Source: Gallaecimonas sp. GXIMD4217
Lineage (GTDB): Bacteria; Pseudomonadota; Gammaproteobacteria; Enterobacterales; Gallaecimonadaceae
Direction of reading: 5' to 3'
Length of the DNA: 64,000 nucleotides
Assembly: GCF_038087665.1 (NCBI RefSeq)
Contig: NZ_CP149925.1
Location: 3,286,801-3,350,800, forward strand
Positions 31,660 through 41,700 of this stretch are shown piece after piece. Position numbers and translations under genes: made by a program. Each line of letters starts with the position of its first letter. Positions within the stretch are counted from its first letter, which is position 1. The notes below the pieces were generated by a model, which was not told where the DNA came from, searched no databases, and saw only the letters and a program-made list of their open reading frames with translations.

Positions 31660-34600
31660 TTACTCCGTGTCATGGGGTGGGCACAGTGGGCATTCAGCAG
31701 TGGCCGTTCTGGGACCCGGGTCGGGTACCTCGTTGGCTTCGCCTATGGGAATACCGCTTAGCTTACCAGCGCCATCGGCGGTGGCGGTATTGCTGAACTC
31801 GACGGTGCTTGGTGCGGTCAGCCAGCCCAGGATAGACAAGCCATCGGGCTTGTAGGTCTGGCGGAACTGGACGGACTCGCCGATACCCAGTGAGCCAGTG
31901 CAGGACGCATCCGTGCTGTCCGTCTTGTCTTGGCAGACGAACTTGGCCGATTCTCCAGCCGGGATCACCTCCATCAACATGGCAACTTCCGAATCGGAAA
32001 GGGTGACCGGGTCGAGATCCTCATCGCCGGTATTGGTTACCGTGATGATGTTGCCAACCCGGACCGCCACCATGCCGTCGACGATTTCCAGGATAACACC
32101 GGAACCATCAGTGTTTTCACCGCCCAGCTCGCTGTCGCAGATCTTGGTGATGCTCAGATCCGGATGGAGCTGGAGCTGGCAAGTGGCGGTGGCAGTGCCC
32201 GACTCAACCGCATCACTCTGTGCTTCCTCCGTAAAGGCCGCGGTGCCGGTGGCAAAGATGGTGTCTTCATGGCTGGTTTGGCTGGTGGAGGTGAGCGTAT
32301 AGGCAAAGGCCAGTTGCTCACCCGGCTTCAGGTCGTCGCTGCCGAGACTGAATGCGGGTTCGCCACCGTCGATAATGCCATCCTTGTCGCTGTCGTAAAC
32401 AACGGTAAAGTCATTTACGTTCAGGGTGTCGTCCACCAGGTTGACAGCCTTGAGCAGCACATTGCTGGCGCTGGTGGCGGTACCGACGATTTCGGCCCTG
32501 AAGGTGTCGCCACCGTCCAGGAAGGCCTCGCAGCTCTTGGTGACATTGAGACCCAGGATTACCTCGGCTTCGCACTCGGCATCGCCGGTGTCGCTGGCAT
32601 CATCCTGGGCACCGTCATCGTCGAAGTAGCTGTCGGCCTTGGCGGTGATGGTGTCGTCATGGGCGGCGCTGGTTGCGTTTGCTACGGTCAGCTCTGCCAT
32701 GTAGCTGAAGATCTGCCCGGGATTCAGCTCGATGGAGCCGTTGCTGCCTGACTGATCCGTTTCATCGGTCAAGTCGCCGTCGTCATCGGTATCCACCAGG
32801 ATCTCGGTGATGGTGGCGCCTTTGCTGTCTACCAGCTCCATGTTGACCAGTCTGGTGTTGCCGGTGTTTGAGCCTCCGCCGGTGATGGTGATCAGCAGAT
32901 CGGTACCTTCGCCGTCGTCTACCACGGCCGCTTCGCAGTTCTTGTCGACCAAGATCGACGGATTATGGGGGGCGTCACAGTTTGCGCTTGCTGTGTCCTC
33001 GGCATCGTCCTGTGCACCGTCATCATCGAAGACGCTGTCGGCCTTGGCGGTGACGGTGTCGGAATGGCTCAGGGTGGAGCCATCGGATGACGATGCATCT
33101 TCCAGCAGCAGCTCGCCCTCGTAGCTGAAGATCTGTCCTGGGGTCAGCATGATGGAACCGTTGCTGGCGGACTGATCCGTTTCATCGGTCAGGTCGCCGT
33201 CGTCATCGGTATCCACCAGGATCTTGGTGATGGTGGCGCCTTCGCTATCCACCAGCTCCATGTTGACCAGCTTGACCTGGCCATCATTGCTGCCGGTACC
33301 GCTGATGAGCACCTTGATGTCGGTACCATTGTCCTGGATGGTGGCGCTGTCGCAGCTCTTGGTCACGGCGATGCCGGGCAGGCCCTCCAGGGTACAGGTC
33401 GCATCGGCTTCCCTGGTCAGCTCCAGCTGTTCGCTGTCTACCAGGCGGGCCTCGGCAGTGACGGTATCCTCAAAGGTGGCGATGCCGTCGCCTTCAAAGA
33501 CGGGGTCGTCCACCGTGTAGGAACCCTCATAGCGGAACTTCTGTCCCGGACCCAGGATGAAGGTGGCGACACCATCGGTGATGTCTTCCATGGCCTCGTT
33601 GGGGAGATCGTTGGCGTCGGCGCAGGCCTTGGCCATGGCGGGATCGCCTTCTTCCTCGTAGAGGCAGACGTCGCCGATGTCATGCTCGCCATCGCTCAGG
33701 GTGATGTCGAAGGCCAGGCTGCCGGTGTTCTCGATAACGCCACTGAAGTTGACGATAACGGCGCTGGCGTCTTCATTGAAATCGGCGTCGCATTGCTTGG
33801 CGAGCGCCAGATCGCAAAGCGAGAACTTGCCCAGGGCCAGATCCTTCAGCTGCGCCCGCACGCTGTGGGAGGAGCGGGTGCTCATCAGGAAGCTGGAAAA
33901 GCAACCGGCGTCTTCCCCGAGCAGTGCTGACAAATTGAAGCCGCCTTCCAGGAAACTGGTGGCGGGGAAGTCGTCAATGTCGATGCCGTCGGTTCCTGTT
34001 GGGTGTGCCGGATTGACCGCGGGGTCGGTATCGGGCGGGAACTTGGACTGGAAGCCCCAGGAGTCGGGTGACTCCGTGGCCACCAGATTCATGGTGCCGC
34101 AGGCGTCATCTGCTCCGCCACTACAGGTAGCCGAAGCCAGTGTGGCAAGTTGGCAAAGGTTATCCTTGGGTGGGAACAGGCTGAAGCCCATGCCGGCCGG
34201 GCACTCTATGGCTTTTTCGGCATTGCTGAGACCGCCGACCCACTTGAACACGTTCATGGTCACCACGGTACCGCCAACGGTGGTATCGGCCTGAACCAGG
34301 ATATCGCCGACCTGGTGTTCGGCCAGGATCACGTCTCCGCCCATGTCGGTATCGCAGATGCCGTCATCATTATTGTCAACACCGAAGACGCCGTTGCCTC
34401 TGGAGTCGGTACAGAGAATAACGTTGTCCTTAAACAGCCACATGCCGGCTGCCGCCGAGCCGTTGGGCGCAAAGAGGGTGCCGAAGAAGGTAATGACCAA
34501 GTCATCCGGTGTGGCGGCATTCATATCGCTGTCGACGTTATAGGCCGCAGCACCCACCGGCAGCAGGTCATCCTTGTCGGGCACGGTACCGGTAGTCCAT

Positions 34601-35019
34601 TTCCACTGGCTGACGTCCAGATCGTCCTTGGAACCGCCGCCGGTGTAGATATCATCTATGCCAGAAACGCCATCCGGATCTTGTACGAAGGTATGGGCTT
34701 CCGAGTTGCCGCCGGTGTGACCGTCGGTCGGATCATGATCGCCGTTGGCGCCGGCTTCAGGGCCCGTTACGTGACCGCATGAAGCCCAGTCGCCAGTGCA
34801 GTTGTCGCTGCCCATGGGGTCATCTATTTTGCCCCAGTCATCTGGAATTGGTCCCGGTACGAGCAGACTGCTCTCGTCTATGGCGTTACCGCCTTCCACG
34901 CCATTTTCCAGTTCAAAGAACCCCAGGCTATGTACGGCCAAGGCCGTAAACACCGCCACTGTCGTGAGGGCCCCTAGGCCCAAGGCAGCAGCCTTGGCCC
35001 GTCCCAATTGCTTCTTCAT
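31660..35019 (-). CDS. Large DUF11-repeat surface/secreted protein 1
   Basis: The 1119-residue protein has one N-terminal hydrophobic segment (AAALGLGALTTVAVFTALAV) that may be a signal peptide or anchor. A unique acidic N-terminal domain (about 40-400) with paired cysteines follows. Then come about five DUF11-like beta-sandwich repeats of about 100-120 residues (KSCDSATIQDNGTDIKVLIS..., ELVDSxGATITxILVDTDDDGD). The C-terminal region (SITKICDSELGG...) also carries cysteines. It is acidic and Asp/Thr-rich, as in calcium-binding surface fibres. The N-terminal plan resembles the two larger DUF11 proteins downstream, though sequence identity is low. Function is unknown; an adhesin or matrix role is inferred. 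Confidence 0.8.
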   Translation of the reverse strand: MKKQLGRAKAAALGLGALTTVAVFTALAVHSLGFFELENGVEGGNAIDESSLLVPGPIPDDWGKIDDPMGSDNCTGDWASCGHVTGPEAGANGDHDPTDGHTGGNSEAHTFVQDPDGVSGIDDIYTGGGSKDDLDVSQWKWTTGTVPDKDDLLPVGAAAYNVDSDMNAATPDDLVITFFGTLFAPNGSAAAGMWLFKDNVILCTDSRGNGVFGVDNNDDGICDTDMGGDVILAEHQVGDILVQADTTVGGTVVTMNVFKWVGGLSNAEKAIECPAGMGFSLFPPKDNLCQLATLASATCSGGADDACGTMNLVATESPDSWGFQSKFPPDTDPAVNPAHPTGTDGIDIDDFPATSFLEGGFNLSALLGEDAGCFSSFLMSTRSSHSVRAQLKDLALGKFSLCDLALAKQCDADFNEDASAVIVNFSGVIENTGSLAFDITLSDGEHDIGDVCLYEEEGDPAMAKACADANDLPNEAMEDITDGVATFILGPGQKFRYEGSYTVDDPVFEGDGIATFEDTVTAEARLVDSEQLELTREADATCTLEGLPGIAVTKSCDSATIQDNGTDIKVLISGTGSNDGQVKLVNMELVDSEGATITKILVDTDDDGDLTDETDQSASNGSIMLTPGQIFSYEGELLLEDASSSDGSTLSHSDTVTAKADSVFDDDGAQDDAEDTASANCDAPHNPSILVDKNCEAAVVDDGEGTDLLITITGGGSNTGNTRLVNMELVDSKGATITEILVDTDDDGDLTDETDQSGSNGSIELNPGQIFSYMAELTVANATSAAHDDTITAKADSYFDDDGAQDDASDTGDAECEAEVILGLNVTKSCEAFLDGGDTFRAEIVGTATSASNVLLKAVNLVDDTLNVNDFTVVYDSDKDGIIDGGEPAFSLGSDDLKPGEQLAFAYTLTSTSQTSHEDTIFATGTAAFTEEAQSDAVESGTATATCQLQLHPDLSITKICDSELGGENTDGSGVILEIVDGMVAVRVGNIITVTNTGDEDLDPVTLSDSEVAMLMEVIPAGESAKFVCQDKTDSTDASCTGSLGIGESVQFRQTYKPDGLSILGWLTAPSTVEFSNTATADGAGKLSGIPIGEANEVPDPGPRTATAECPLCPPHDTE

Positions 35020-35144
35020 CTCCCACCTCCGTCGCCCCTTGGGGCTGGGTGTGGGTGGCTACCTCTTACGGCCGGGGCCGTTTCGCCACCCTGCATGAAC
35101 GAACGGAGCCACGCCCGTGGCTCCTGTCAGGTGGCCAAAGAAGA
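35020..35144 (-). ncRNA. Structured 5' leader of DUF11 protein 1
   Basis: The transcript from the sigma-54 promoter would carry a perfect 8-bp hairpin GGAGCCAC-GGGC-GTGGCTCC (35105-35124). A second, longer hairpin at 35053-35091 has outer stem GGGTGGC / GCCACCC, an internal loop with GAA opposite AAGAGGTA, and inner stem ACGGC / GCCGT. The family is not recognised. It does not resemble the leader of the other two DUF11 genes. Confidence 0.4.
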
Positions 35145-35159
35145 GCAAGGCCTGTGCCG
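35145..35159 (-). promoter_or_regulatory. Sigma-54 promoter of DUF11 protein 1
   Basis: On the minus strand CGGCAC-AGGCC-TTGC fits TGGCAC-N5-TTGC except the first base, with GG and GC 10 bp apart. It lies about 125 bp before the start codon, and two palindromic sites lie upstream at the same distances as at the other DUF11 genes. Confidence 0.7.
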
Positions 35160-35222
35160 CATATCTATATTTTTGATTTTTAAGGGATTGCCGGATTTTT
35201 CTGATGGTGGAAGGGAGGCCAA

Positions 35223-35320
35223 ATGTAACTTTGGTGAGACAGCGATAACGAGGTTTTCATCTAAGTTTTTGTTTTACCTTGGCTATCCAGGTCAAAGCCA
35301 CTGTTTCATCTCCTTAACGG
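35223..35320 (-). promoter_or_regulatory. Paired activator-site palindromes upstream of DUF11 protein 1
   Basis: The proximal site ATGTAACTTTGGTGAGACAG (35223-35242) and distal site CTGTTTCATCTCCTTAACGG (35301-35320) match CTGTTA-N8-TAACAG at 8 and 10 of 12 half-site bases. Their centres are 75 and 153 bp upstream of the -24 GG, as at the other sigma-54 promoters here. Confidence 0.55.
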
Positions 35321-35483
35321 TGCCTTGCCGGTAGGAGGCGTCTGCTGCCGTGCCCGTTTGGCCCACCTGTGAGCGACTTCGCAAAATCGCCAGTTGAGCA
35401 AAAAAGTGCCAATGGTGTTTCTGTGACGGCTGTAACTGGTTTTGCTTAATCAACTCAGTGGCTTATGCATAACGGGCTCTGCA

Positions 35484-35570
35484 AGGTTAGTGTTCACTTG
35501 GTGACACAGCTGTTTTAGCCGCCCGTCCTGTATATTTTTCGTTCATCCTGGCCGTGGTACAGTGCCGGTC
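35484..35570 (+). promoter_or_regulatory. Promoter region of metalloprotease B
   Basis: A second copy of the metalloprotease A promoter segment, with the extended -10 TGGTACAGT at about 35555-35563. Between this segment and the distal DUF11 activator site (35321-35483) I see no gene or clear signal. Confidence 0.4.
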
Positions 35571-35680
35571 CGCTTCGAACAAAGAGGCGGAACAAGGTCG
35601 CTTACGGCAGGACGGGTCGATGTGTATCGGCCGGCCGTATGAGCCGACAGGACGTAGCGCAAGCGCCACAGATTGACCAA
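35570..35680 (+). ncRNA. Unrecognised structured leader element (copy B)
   Basis: A near-identical second copy of the element at 29098-29210. Differences fall mostly in loops or keep pairing (ATCGAC to ATCGGC opposite GTCGAT gives a U-G pair). Confidence 0.45.
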
Positions 35681-35833
35681 GAAAGATCCTCTCCCGAAAA
35701 GGCAAACTCCGGGTAACCGGAGGGCGCAAAGTCATGGGTCCCACGTGGACAGCCAGGCTGCCGAAAGAGAGAATCCCGTCAATGGGCCGGCGCCTGTTTG
35801 AGGATCTTTCCCCTGTATTTTGGAGGAAGACCC
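35681..35833 (+). promoter_or_regulatory. Cyclic-di-GMP-I (GEMM) riboswitch, copy B
   Basis: Same architecture as copy A: P1 CTCTC (35689-35693) / GAGAG (35767-35771), GGCAAAC, P1b, GGCGCAAAG and AGCCAGGCTGCCG. The P1b hairpin reads CTCCGG-GTAA-CCGGAG where copy A has CTCCGT-GTAA-GCGGAG, so a U-G pair is replaced by G-C under the same GUAA loop. The alternative stem (35681-35691 with 35800-35810) and the Shine-Dalgarno-sequestering pairing are preserved. One aptamer base differs (GCAAAGTC for GCAAAGCC). Confidence 0.87.
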
Positions 35834-38656
35834 TTGAAAGCCGTGCCGACTCACAAAAACAAGATCCTCGCCGCCCTGGGGCTGAGCACCGCCCTGCTGG
35901 TAGCCGCCCCCGTTTCCGCCCTTCCCCAGCACGCCCAGGCCGCTGCTCAGCAGTCCCAGAGCCAGGCCGCCCAGCACACCCAGGCGCTGATAGCCCAGGC
36001 CAAGAACTGGCAGAAGGCCAAGGGCGCCAACAAGGCCAAGGCCTATGCCAGGCTTGAGAAGCTGGCCGAAAAGCGCCTGGCGCTGCTGAAAAAACTGGCC
36101 GAAAAGCACCCGGACCAGGTGCTGGCGGTGGCCATACCCGAAGACAAGCAGGACCTCTTCCCGCCCAAGGTGCTGGCATTCATCGAGCAGCAGCTGGAAG
36201 TGGAAGGTGAGCTGAGCCTGCTCTTTGCCGACGACTTTGAAAACCCCGTCAACAGCCGCCTGGAAGTGGAACTCAAGACACCCTTCGGTGACACCCTGGC
36301 CATCAAAGGGGCCGGCCGGGACCAGGCCCTGCAGCATGGCCTGCAGGTCCGGGCCAAGGGCGTCCTGCTGGCCAAGGGCGAGGAAGAGGGCCAGGAGGTC
36401 CTGGCGGTGAATCCCGACGACATCCTGTTTCTTGGCGCAGAAAACAGCCCCAGCTACGGCACCACCCCAGGGGCGCCCGCCAACACCTTTGGCGAGCAGC
36501 GCACCCTGGTGATGATGGTCAACTTCCAGGACGACCGCAGCGAGCCCTATACCAGGGCCCAGGTGGAAGCCAACTTTGACGAGGTTGATGCCTTTATCCG
36601 TGAAGCCTCCTATGGCCAGGCCTGGATGAACACCACTGTGACCAATTGGTTACGCTTGCCTATTTCTGGAAGCACCTGTGACCGCAGCCTGATTGTTCAG
36701 GAAGCGGAAAAGGCTGCAGCAGCGTCCGGCTTAAAGGTTTCTGATTTCGATCGCCTGGTTTACACCTGGCCCTATGTTTCCAGCTGTGGTTTCAGCGGTG
36801 TCGGCAGTGTGGGCGGAAGCCCGTCAAGGGCCTTCTTTAACGGCATAGATGTGATCAGCCTTTCTCAAACTGCCCATGAAATAGGCCATAACCTGGGCCT
36901 GCAGCATTCTCATGACCTGATGTGTAACGGCGAAACACTTGGGGATAACTGCAGTGTGAGGGAATATGGTGATGGTGCAGACCTGATGGGGTCAGGAAAA
37001 GGACACTTCAATGTGCACCAGAAGGACCGTTTAGGCTGGCTGGATGGTCGGATCCAAACGGTGACCAGCAGTGGCAGCTACCGGATAGCGCCCCAGGAGT
37101 TCGATGCCAGTGCGCCCCTGGCCCTGAAGGTGCTTAAGGGGGTTAATAGCAGCCTGTACAATACCAATGACTGGTACTTTGTCGAATTGCGGCAACCGGT
37201 AGGATTCGACTCTCCGCTGGGTAACTATTCGGACTTACATAACCTTACCGATGGGGTGACCATTCATTCCGGTAATGAGCGCTATGGTCACACCAGTTAT
37301 CTGTTGGATATGAACCCGGGTACCAGTACGTTCTCCGATGCCGCTCTAGAAACGGGGCGGGACTATGTGGATAACGATGCCGGTGTCGTGATCAGCACCC
37401 AGTCCGTGGACGGCAGTGGCGCCGAGGTCTATATCGAGGTGGCCGGCGGTGGCGAGCCGGTCTGTACCAGCGCCTCACCCAGCCTGTCGGTTACGCCCGG
37501 CCAGAGCCCGTGGGTGGCTGCCGGTACCCAGGTGAGCTACCAGGTGACCCTGACCAATAACGACAGTGCTGCCTGCAGCAGCCGCAGCTTTGCCTTGAGC
37601 GCCGCCGTGGCCAGTGGCTGGAGCCGGTACTTTGGCAACAGCGCGCTGACCTTGGCTCCTGGCGCCAGTGCCAGCACCAGCCTGAAGGTGACATCGGCCA
37701 GCACCGCGGCAGACGGCTTCTATGACGTGAACGTCAGTGGCGGCGGCGCCAGCCAGACCGTGATCTATGTCGTGGACAGCCCCGCCGGCAACAGCGCCCC
37801 CGTGGCCCAGAACGACAGCGCCACCACCGATGCTGGTCAGGCGGTGACCATCAATGTGCTGGCCAACGACAGCGATCCGGATGGCGATACCCTGACCGTC
37901 ACCTCCGTCAGTGGTGTCAACGGCAGCGCCAAGATCAACAGCAACGGCAGCATCAGCTTTACCCCGGCCTCCGGCTTCAGCGGCACCGAGACCTTCAGCT
38001 ACAGTGTGTCGGACGGCAAGGGCGGCAGCGACTCTGCGACTGTGACTGTGAATGTGCTGGCCGGTAACAGCGCCCCGGTGGCGGTGAACGACAGTGCCAG
38101 CACCCAGGCGGGCCAGAGCGTCACCATCAAGGTGCTGGCCAACGACCATGACCCGGACGGTGACAGCCTGACCATCACGGGCACCAGCGGCGTCAACGGC
38201 AGCGCCCGCATCAACAGTGACGGCAGCATCAGCTTTACCCCGGCCAGCGGCTTTAGCGGCACAGAGACCTTTAGCTACAACATCTCGGACGGCAAGGGTG
38301 GCAGCGCCAGTGCCAGCGTCAGCGTGACCGTGGCGCCGGCCGAGCCGGCCAATGAGGCACCGATGGCCCTGGCCGACAGTGCCAGCGTCAGCGGCGGCAG
38401 CGTGACCATAGCGGTGCTGGGCAACGACTACGACCCGGATGGCGACACCATCAAGGTGGTCAGCGTGACCCAGGGCAGCAAGGGATCGGTGCGCATCAAC
38501 AGCGACGGCAGCGTTACCTATACGCCTGGCAAGCGCTTCAAGAATGGCGACAGCTTCAGCTATACCATCAGCGACGGCGAGCTGACCGCAACGGCCCAGG
38601 TTTCCATAGGTTCCACCAGTTCCGGTGGCGGCAAGGGCAGAGGCAACAAGCACTGA
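35834..38656 (+). CDS. Secreted M11-type zinc metalloprotease B with propeptide and cadherin-like repeats
   Basis: The 940-residue protein starts at TTG after GGAGGA, like its paralogue, and shares the same signal peptide. A charged propeptide of about 190 residues (30-220, rich in Lys/Ala/Gln helices) precedes the catalytic domain. The zinc motif is HEIGHNLGLQH at 348-358, with ADLMGSG as Met-turn. A NEW3-like domain (about 540-650) and three cadherin-like repeats follow, ending GGGKGRGNKH. It is probably exported by the local type II system and matured by propeptide removal; both are inferred. Confidence 0.87.
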   Translation: MKAVPTHKNKILAALGLSTALLVAAPVSALPQHAQAAAQQSQSQAAQHTQALIAQAKNWQKAKGANKAKAYARLEKLAEKRLALLKKLAEKHPDQVLAVAIPEDKQDLFPPKVLAFIEQQLEVEGELSLLFADDFENPVNSRLEVELKTPFGDTLAIKGAGRDQALQHGLQVRAKGVLLAKGEEEGQEVLAVNPDDILFLGAENSPSYGTTPGAPANTFGEQRTLVMMVNFQDDRSEPYTRAQVEANFDEVDAFIREASYGQAWMNTTVTNWLRLPISGSTCDRSLIVQEAEKAAAASGLKVSDFDRLVYTWPYVSSCGFSGVGSVGGSPSRAFFNGIDVISLSQTAHEIGHNLGLQHSHDLMCNGETLGDNCSVREYGDGADLMGSGKGHFNVHQKDRLGWLDGRIQTVTSSGSYRIAPQEFDASAPLALKVLKGVNSSLYNTNDWYFVELRQPVGFDSPLGNYSDLHNLTDGVTIHSGNERYGHTSYLLDMNPGTSTFSDAALETGRDYVDNDAGVVISTQSVDGSGAEVYIEVAGGGEPVCTSASPSLSVTPGQSPWVAAGTQVSYQVTLTNNDSAACSSRSFALSAAVASGWSRYFGNSALTLAPGASASTSLKVTSASTAADGFYDVNVSGGGASQTVIYVVDSPAGNSAPVAQNDSATTDAGQAVTINVLANDSDPDGDTLTVTSVSGVNGSAKINSNGSISFTPASGFSGTETFSYSVSDGKGGSDSATVTVNVLAGNSAPVAVNDSASTQAGQSVTIKVLANDHDPDGDSLTITGTSGVNGSARINSDGSISFTPASGFSGTETFSYNISDGKGGSASASVSVTVAPAEPANEAPMALADSASVSGGSVTIAVLGNDYDPDGDTIKVVSVTQGSKGSVRINSDGSVTYTPGKRFKNGDSFSYTISDGELTATAQVSIGSTSSGGGKGRGNKH

Positions 38657-38663
38657 TAAAGAA

Positions 38664-38689
38664 AAGGGCGCCTGACGGCGCCCTTTTTA
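38664..38689. terminator. Bidirectional terminator between metalloprotease B and DUF11 protein 2
   Basis: Stem GGGCGCC / GGCGCCC with TGAC loop, A-run before and T-run after. This hairpin is part of the duplicated segment and recurs at 44886-44911. Confidence 0.85.
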
Positions 38690-38706
38690 TTGCGTTGCAT
38701 TGCCTC

Positions 38707-41700
38707 CTATTGGGGGTCGCCCAATTCACCACCGGCGACGGTCAGCAGGCCGTAGGAGTCACCCACATCCAGCGGTTGAGAGCAGGAAGTGTGGAACTCT
38801 ACGGTCTGGATCAATTCGCCGGTCTCGGCATCGTAGATCCTGAACAGGGAGGTGGGCGGAACCTTACTGCCATCGGCGCCGGTGTAGGTGAAGGTATCAC
38901 CCACCATCAGCGTACCAGTGGTAAGGAGCAGCTGTTCCTTATTACCCCTGTTGTCATAGACCTCGATGTAGACCTCCTCGGGCACATAGGCTGGCGGATC
39001 CGGATCTATGGTCACGTCACCGGAACCCAGTTGCGGGCCGTTGGAAGCCGGATCGCCGTCGTAGCGGATCTCGAGCTCCTTGGGCCGGCCGAAGTTGCTG
39101 ATGAAGTTGCCGTCCTCATCAAAGGTGCCGGGACAGAACTCGATCTTGGCATTGACGAAGCGGCAGAAGGCGAAGTCATCGCTGGCCATGGTCAGCGTTG
39201 CCTCGCGCAGGTCCAGGTCAATGGACTGGCCGGTCAAGCTCTGGCCCGTTGCCGCGGCACATTGCAGGTCTACAAAGGCCGCATCGGTCGGCATCAGCTC
39301 GGCGACGTTCACTTCCACCGTCTGGGTCACATCAGGCACGTCAACCGTGAGTTCGACCGTTGTCGCAAAGGCCTCTGTCGGCATCGCAAAGGGCGAAGCC
39401 GCATTTTGGCCAGCCACGGGCAGGACGGGGGTCAGGGTTTCGTCCCAGGCCAGCCCAGGTACGTCGACGATGTTGCTGCTGTCATAGAAGAAGGTCAGCC
39501 CTTCGGCATTCTCAAGCACCTTCTCTACGACCAAACGAGCCGGGTTGGGTGGGAACACGGGACAGGTATCGTTGTCCATGGCCATGGCCTGGTTGGGCCA
39601 GCCGTCAACCTGATAGGTTGCCACTACCTTGTTGCCGTAGCTGCCTTGAGCAAGACCAGAGGTGGATTGCACCACATTGAAGCTGCAGGATGCACCTGAG
39701 GCCAGGCTGGCGCAGCTTGCCTCGACACCGGTCAGGTCGCCCAAGCCGGGCCACGGTAATCCTGAGAAGTCGTCGCTGTCGATGATGGACAGCACATTCA
39801 GGGCTGGCGTGTCGGCCGAGCTGGTGTTGGTGATGAGGTAGCTGTAGGTAATGTTCTGACCAATGAACACCCCTGTGATCGGATCACAATCGTTGGACTT
39901 GTCGACCGTGATGCTGGGCTGGAACAGGTTGACGCTGTGGCCGTCACTGTCGGTGAGCACATTGGCGAAGCCAATGGGGGAACAACTGACCTCGGCAGTG
40001 TTGACCACGGGGTCGGGATCGCCGGCCAGGACCACGCGAGACGCGTTGATCACATGCTGAGCGCCGGACGCCAGAGTGGCGGACTGACTGACGCCCAACA
40101 GGGTGTCGGTGATGGTGCACTCGAGGTCTGGGGTGTCAGCGGAGCTGGTGTTATCCAGGGTGATCACGTAATCGACGCTGTCGCCGACCTTGGACAGGGT
40201 GTCGCCGGTCTTGTCGAGGGTGATGCTGGCCTGGAACAGCTGGACGCTGTGGCCGTCGCTGTCGGTGAGCACATTGGCGAAGCCAATGGGTGAACAGCTT
40301 GCCTCGGCGGTGTTGAGCAGGGGATCGGGATCACCGGCCTGGACCACGCGAGACGCGTTGATCACATGCTGAGCGCCGGACGCCAGGGTGACGGACTCGC
40401 TGACTCCCAGCAGGGTGTCGGAGATGGTGCACTCGAGATCTGGCGTATCGCTGGAGCTGGTGTTATCCAGGGTGATCACGTAATCGACGCTGTCGCCGAC
40501 CTTGGACAGGGTATCGCCGGTCTTGTCGAGGGCGATGCTGGCCTGGAACAGGTCGGTTGAGTGGCTGTCGGAGGCATCCAGGACATTGGGGAAACCATCC
40601 GGCGAGCAGCTCAGGTCGACGGTGTTGACCAGGGGGTCGGGATCGCCGGCCAGCACGGTGCGGCTCGGTGTCAGCACGGTATCACCCAGGGGCAGCGTGC
40701 CACTGAAGACCACGCCAAGCAGCGAGTCGGTAGCGGTACAGGTCAGCGCCGGGGTATCGGCAGAGCTGTTGTTGCTGAGGGTGATGCTGTAGTCGACATC
40801 ATCGCCGACCTTGGACAGCGCGTCCCCTGTCTTGGCGGCAGCAATGGCCGGCTGGAACAGGTTGGTGCTGTGCATGGCGGAGGCATCCAGGATATTGGGG
40901 AAGCCATCCGGCGAGCAGCTCAGGTCGACGCTGTTGACCAGGGGATCGGGATCGCCGGCCAGCACGGTGCGACTGAGGTTGAGCACGGTATCACCCAGGG
41001 GCAGCGTGCCGTTGAAGACCTCGCCAAGCAGCGAGTCGGTGGCGGTACAGATCATGGCCGGGGTATCGGCTGAGCTGTTGTTGCTGAGGGTGATGCTGTA
41101 GTCGACGTCGTCACCGACCTTGGACAGCGCGTCCCCTGTCTTGGCGGCGGCAATGGCCGGCTGGAACAGGTTGGTGCTGTGCATGGCGGAGGCATCCAGG
41201 ACATTGGGGAAGCCATCCGGCGAGCAGCTCAGGTCGACGGTGTTGACCAGGGGATCGGGATCGCCGGCCAGCACGGTGCGGGAGCGGTTGATCACGGTAT
41301 CACCCAGGGGCAGCGTGCCACTGAAGACCTCACCAAACAGCGAGTCGGTGGCGGTACAGGTCAGCGCCGGGGTATCGGCAGAGCTGTTGTTGCTGAGGGT
41401 GATGCTGTAGTCGATGTCGTCACCGACCTTGGACAGTTCGTCCCCTGTCTTGGCGGCGGCGATGACCGGCTGGAACAGGTTGGTGCTGTGACCGTCGGAG
41501 GCTTCCAACACGTTGGGGAAACCGTCCGGCGAACAGGTCAGGGTAACGGTATTGACCAGGGGGTCGGGATCGCCGGCCTGCACGGTGTAGCTGGGGGTCA
41601 GCACGGTATCACCCAGGGGCAGCACATCGTCGAACACCACGCCAAGCAGCGAGTCGGTGGCGACACAGTGCAGGTCCGGGGTATCGGCTGAGCTGTTGTT

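Noticed and set aside
35460..35570. Sigma-54-like GG...G(C/T) pattern (TTGGTGACACAGCTGTT) upstream of protease B
   Set aside because: The -12 GC is missing and the pattern is absent from the protease A copy; an extended -10 conserved in both copies is a better promoter.
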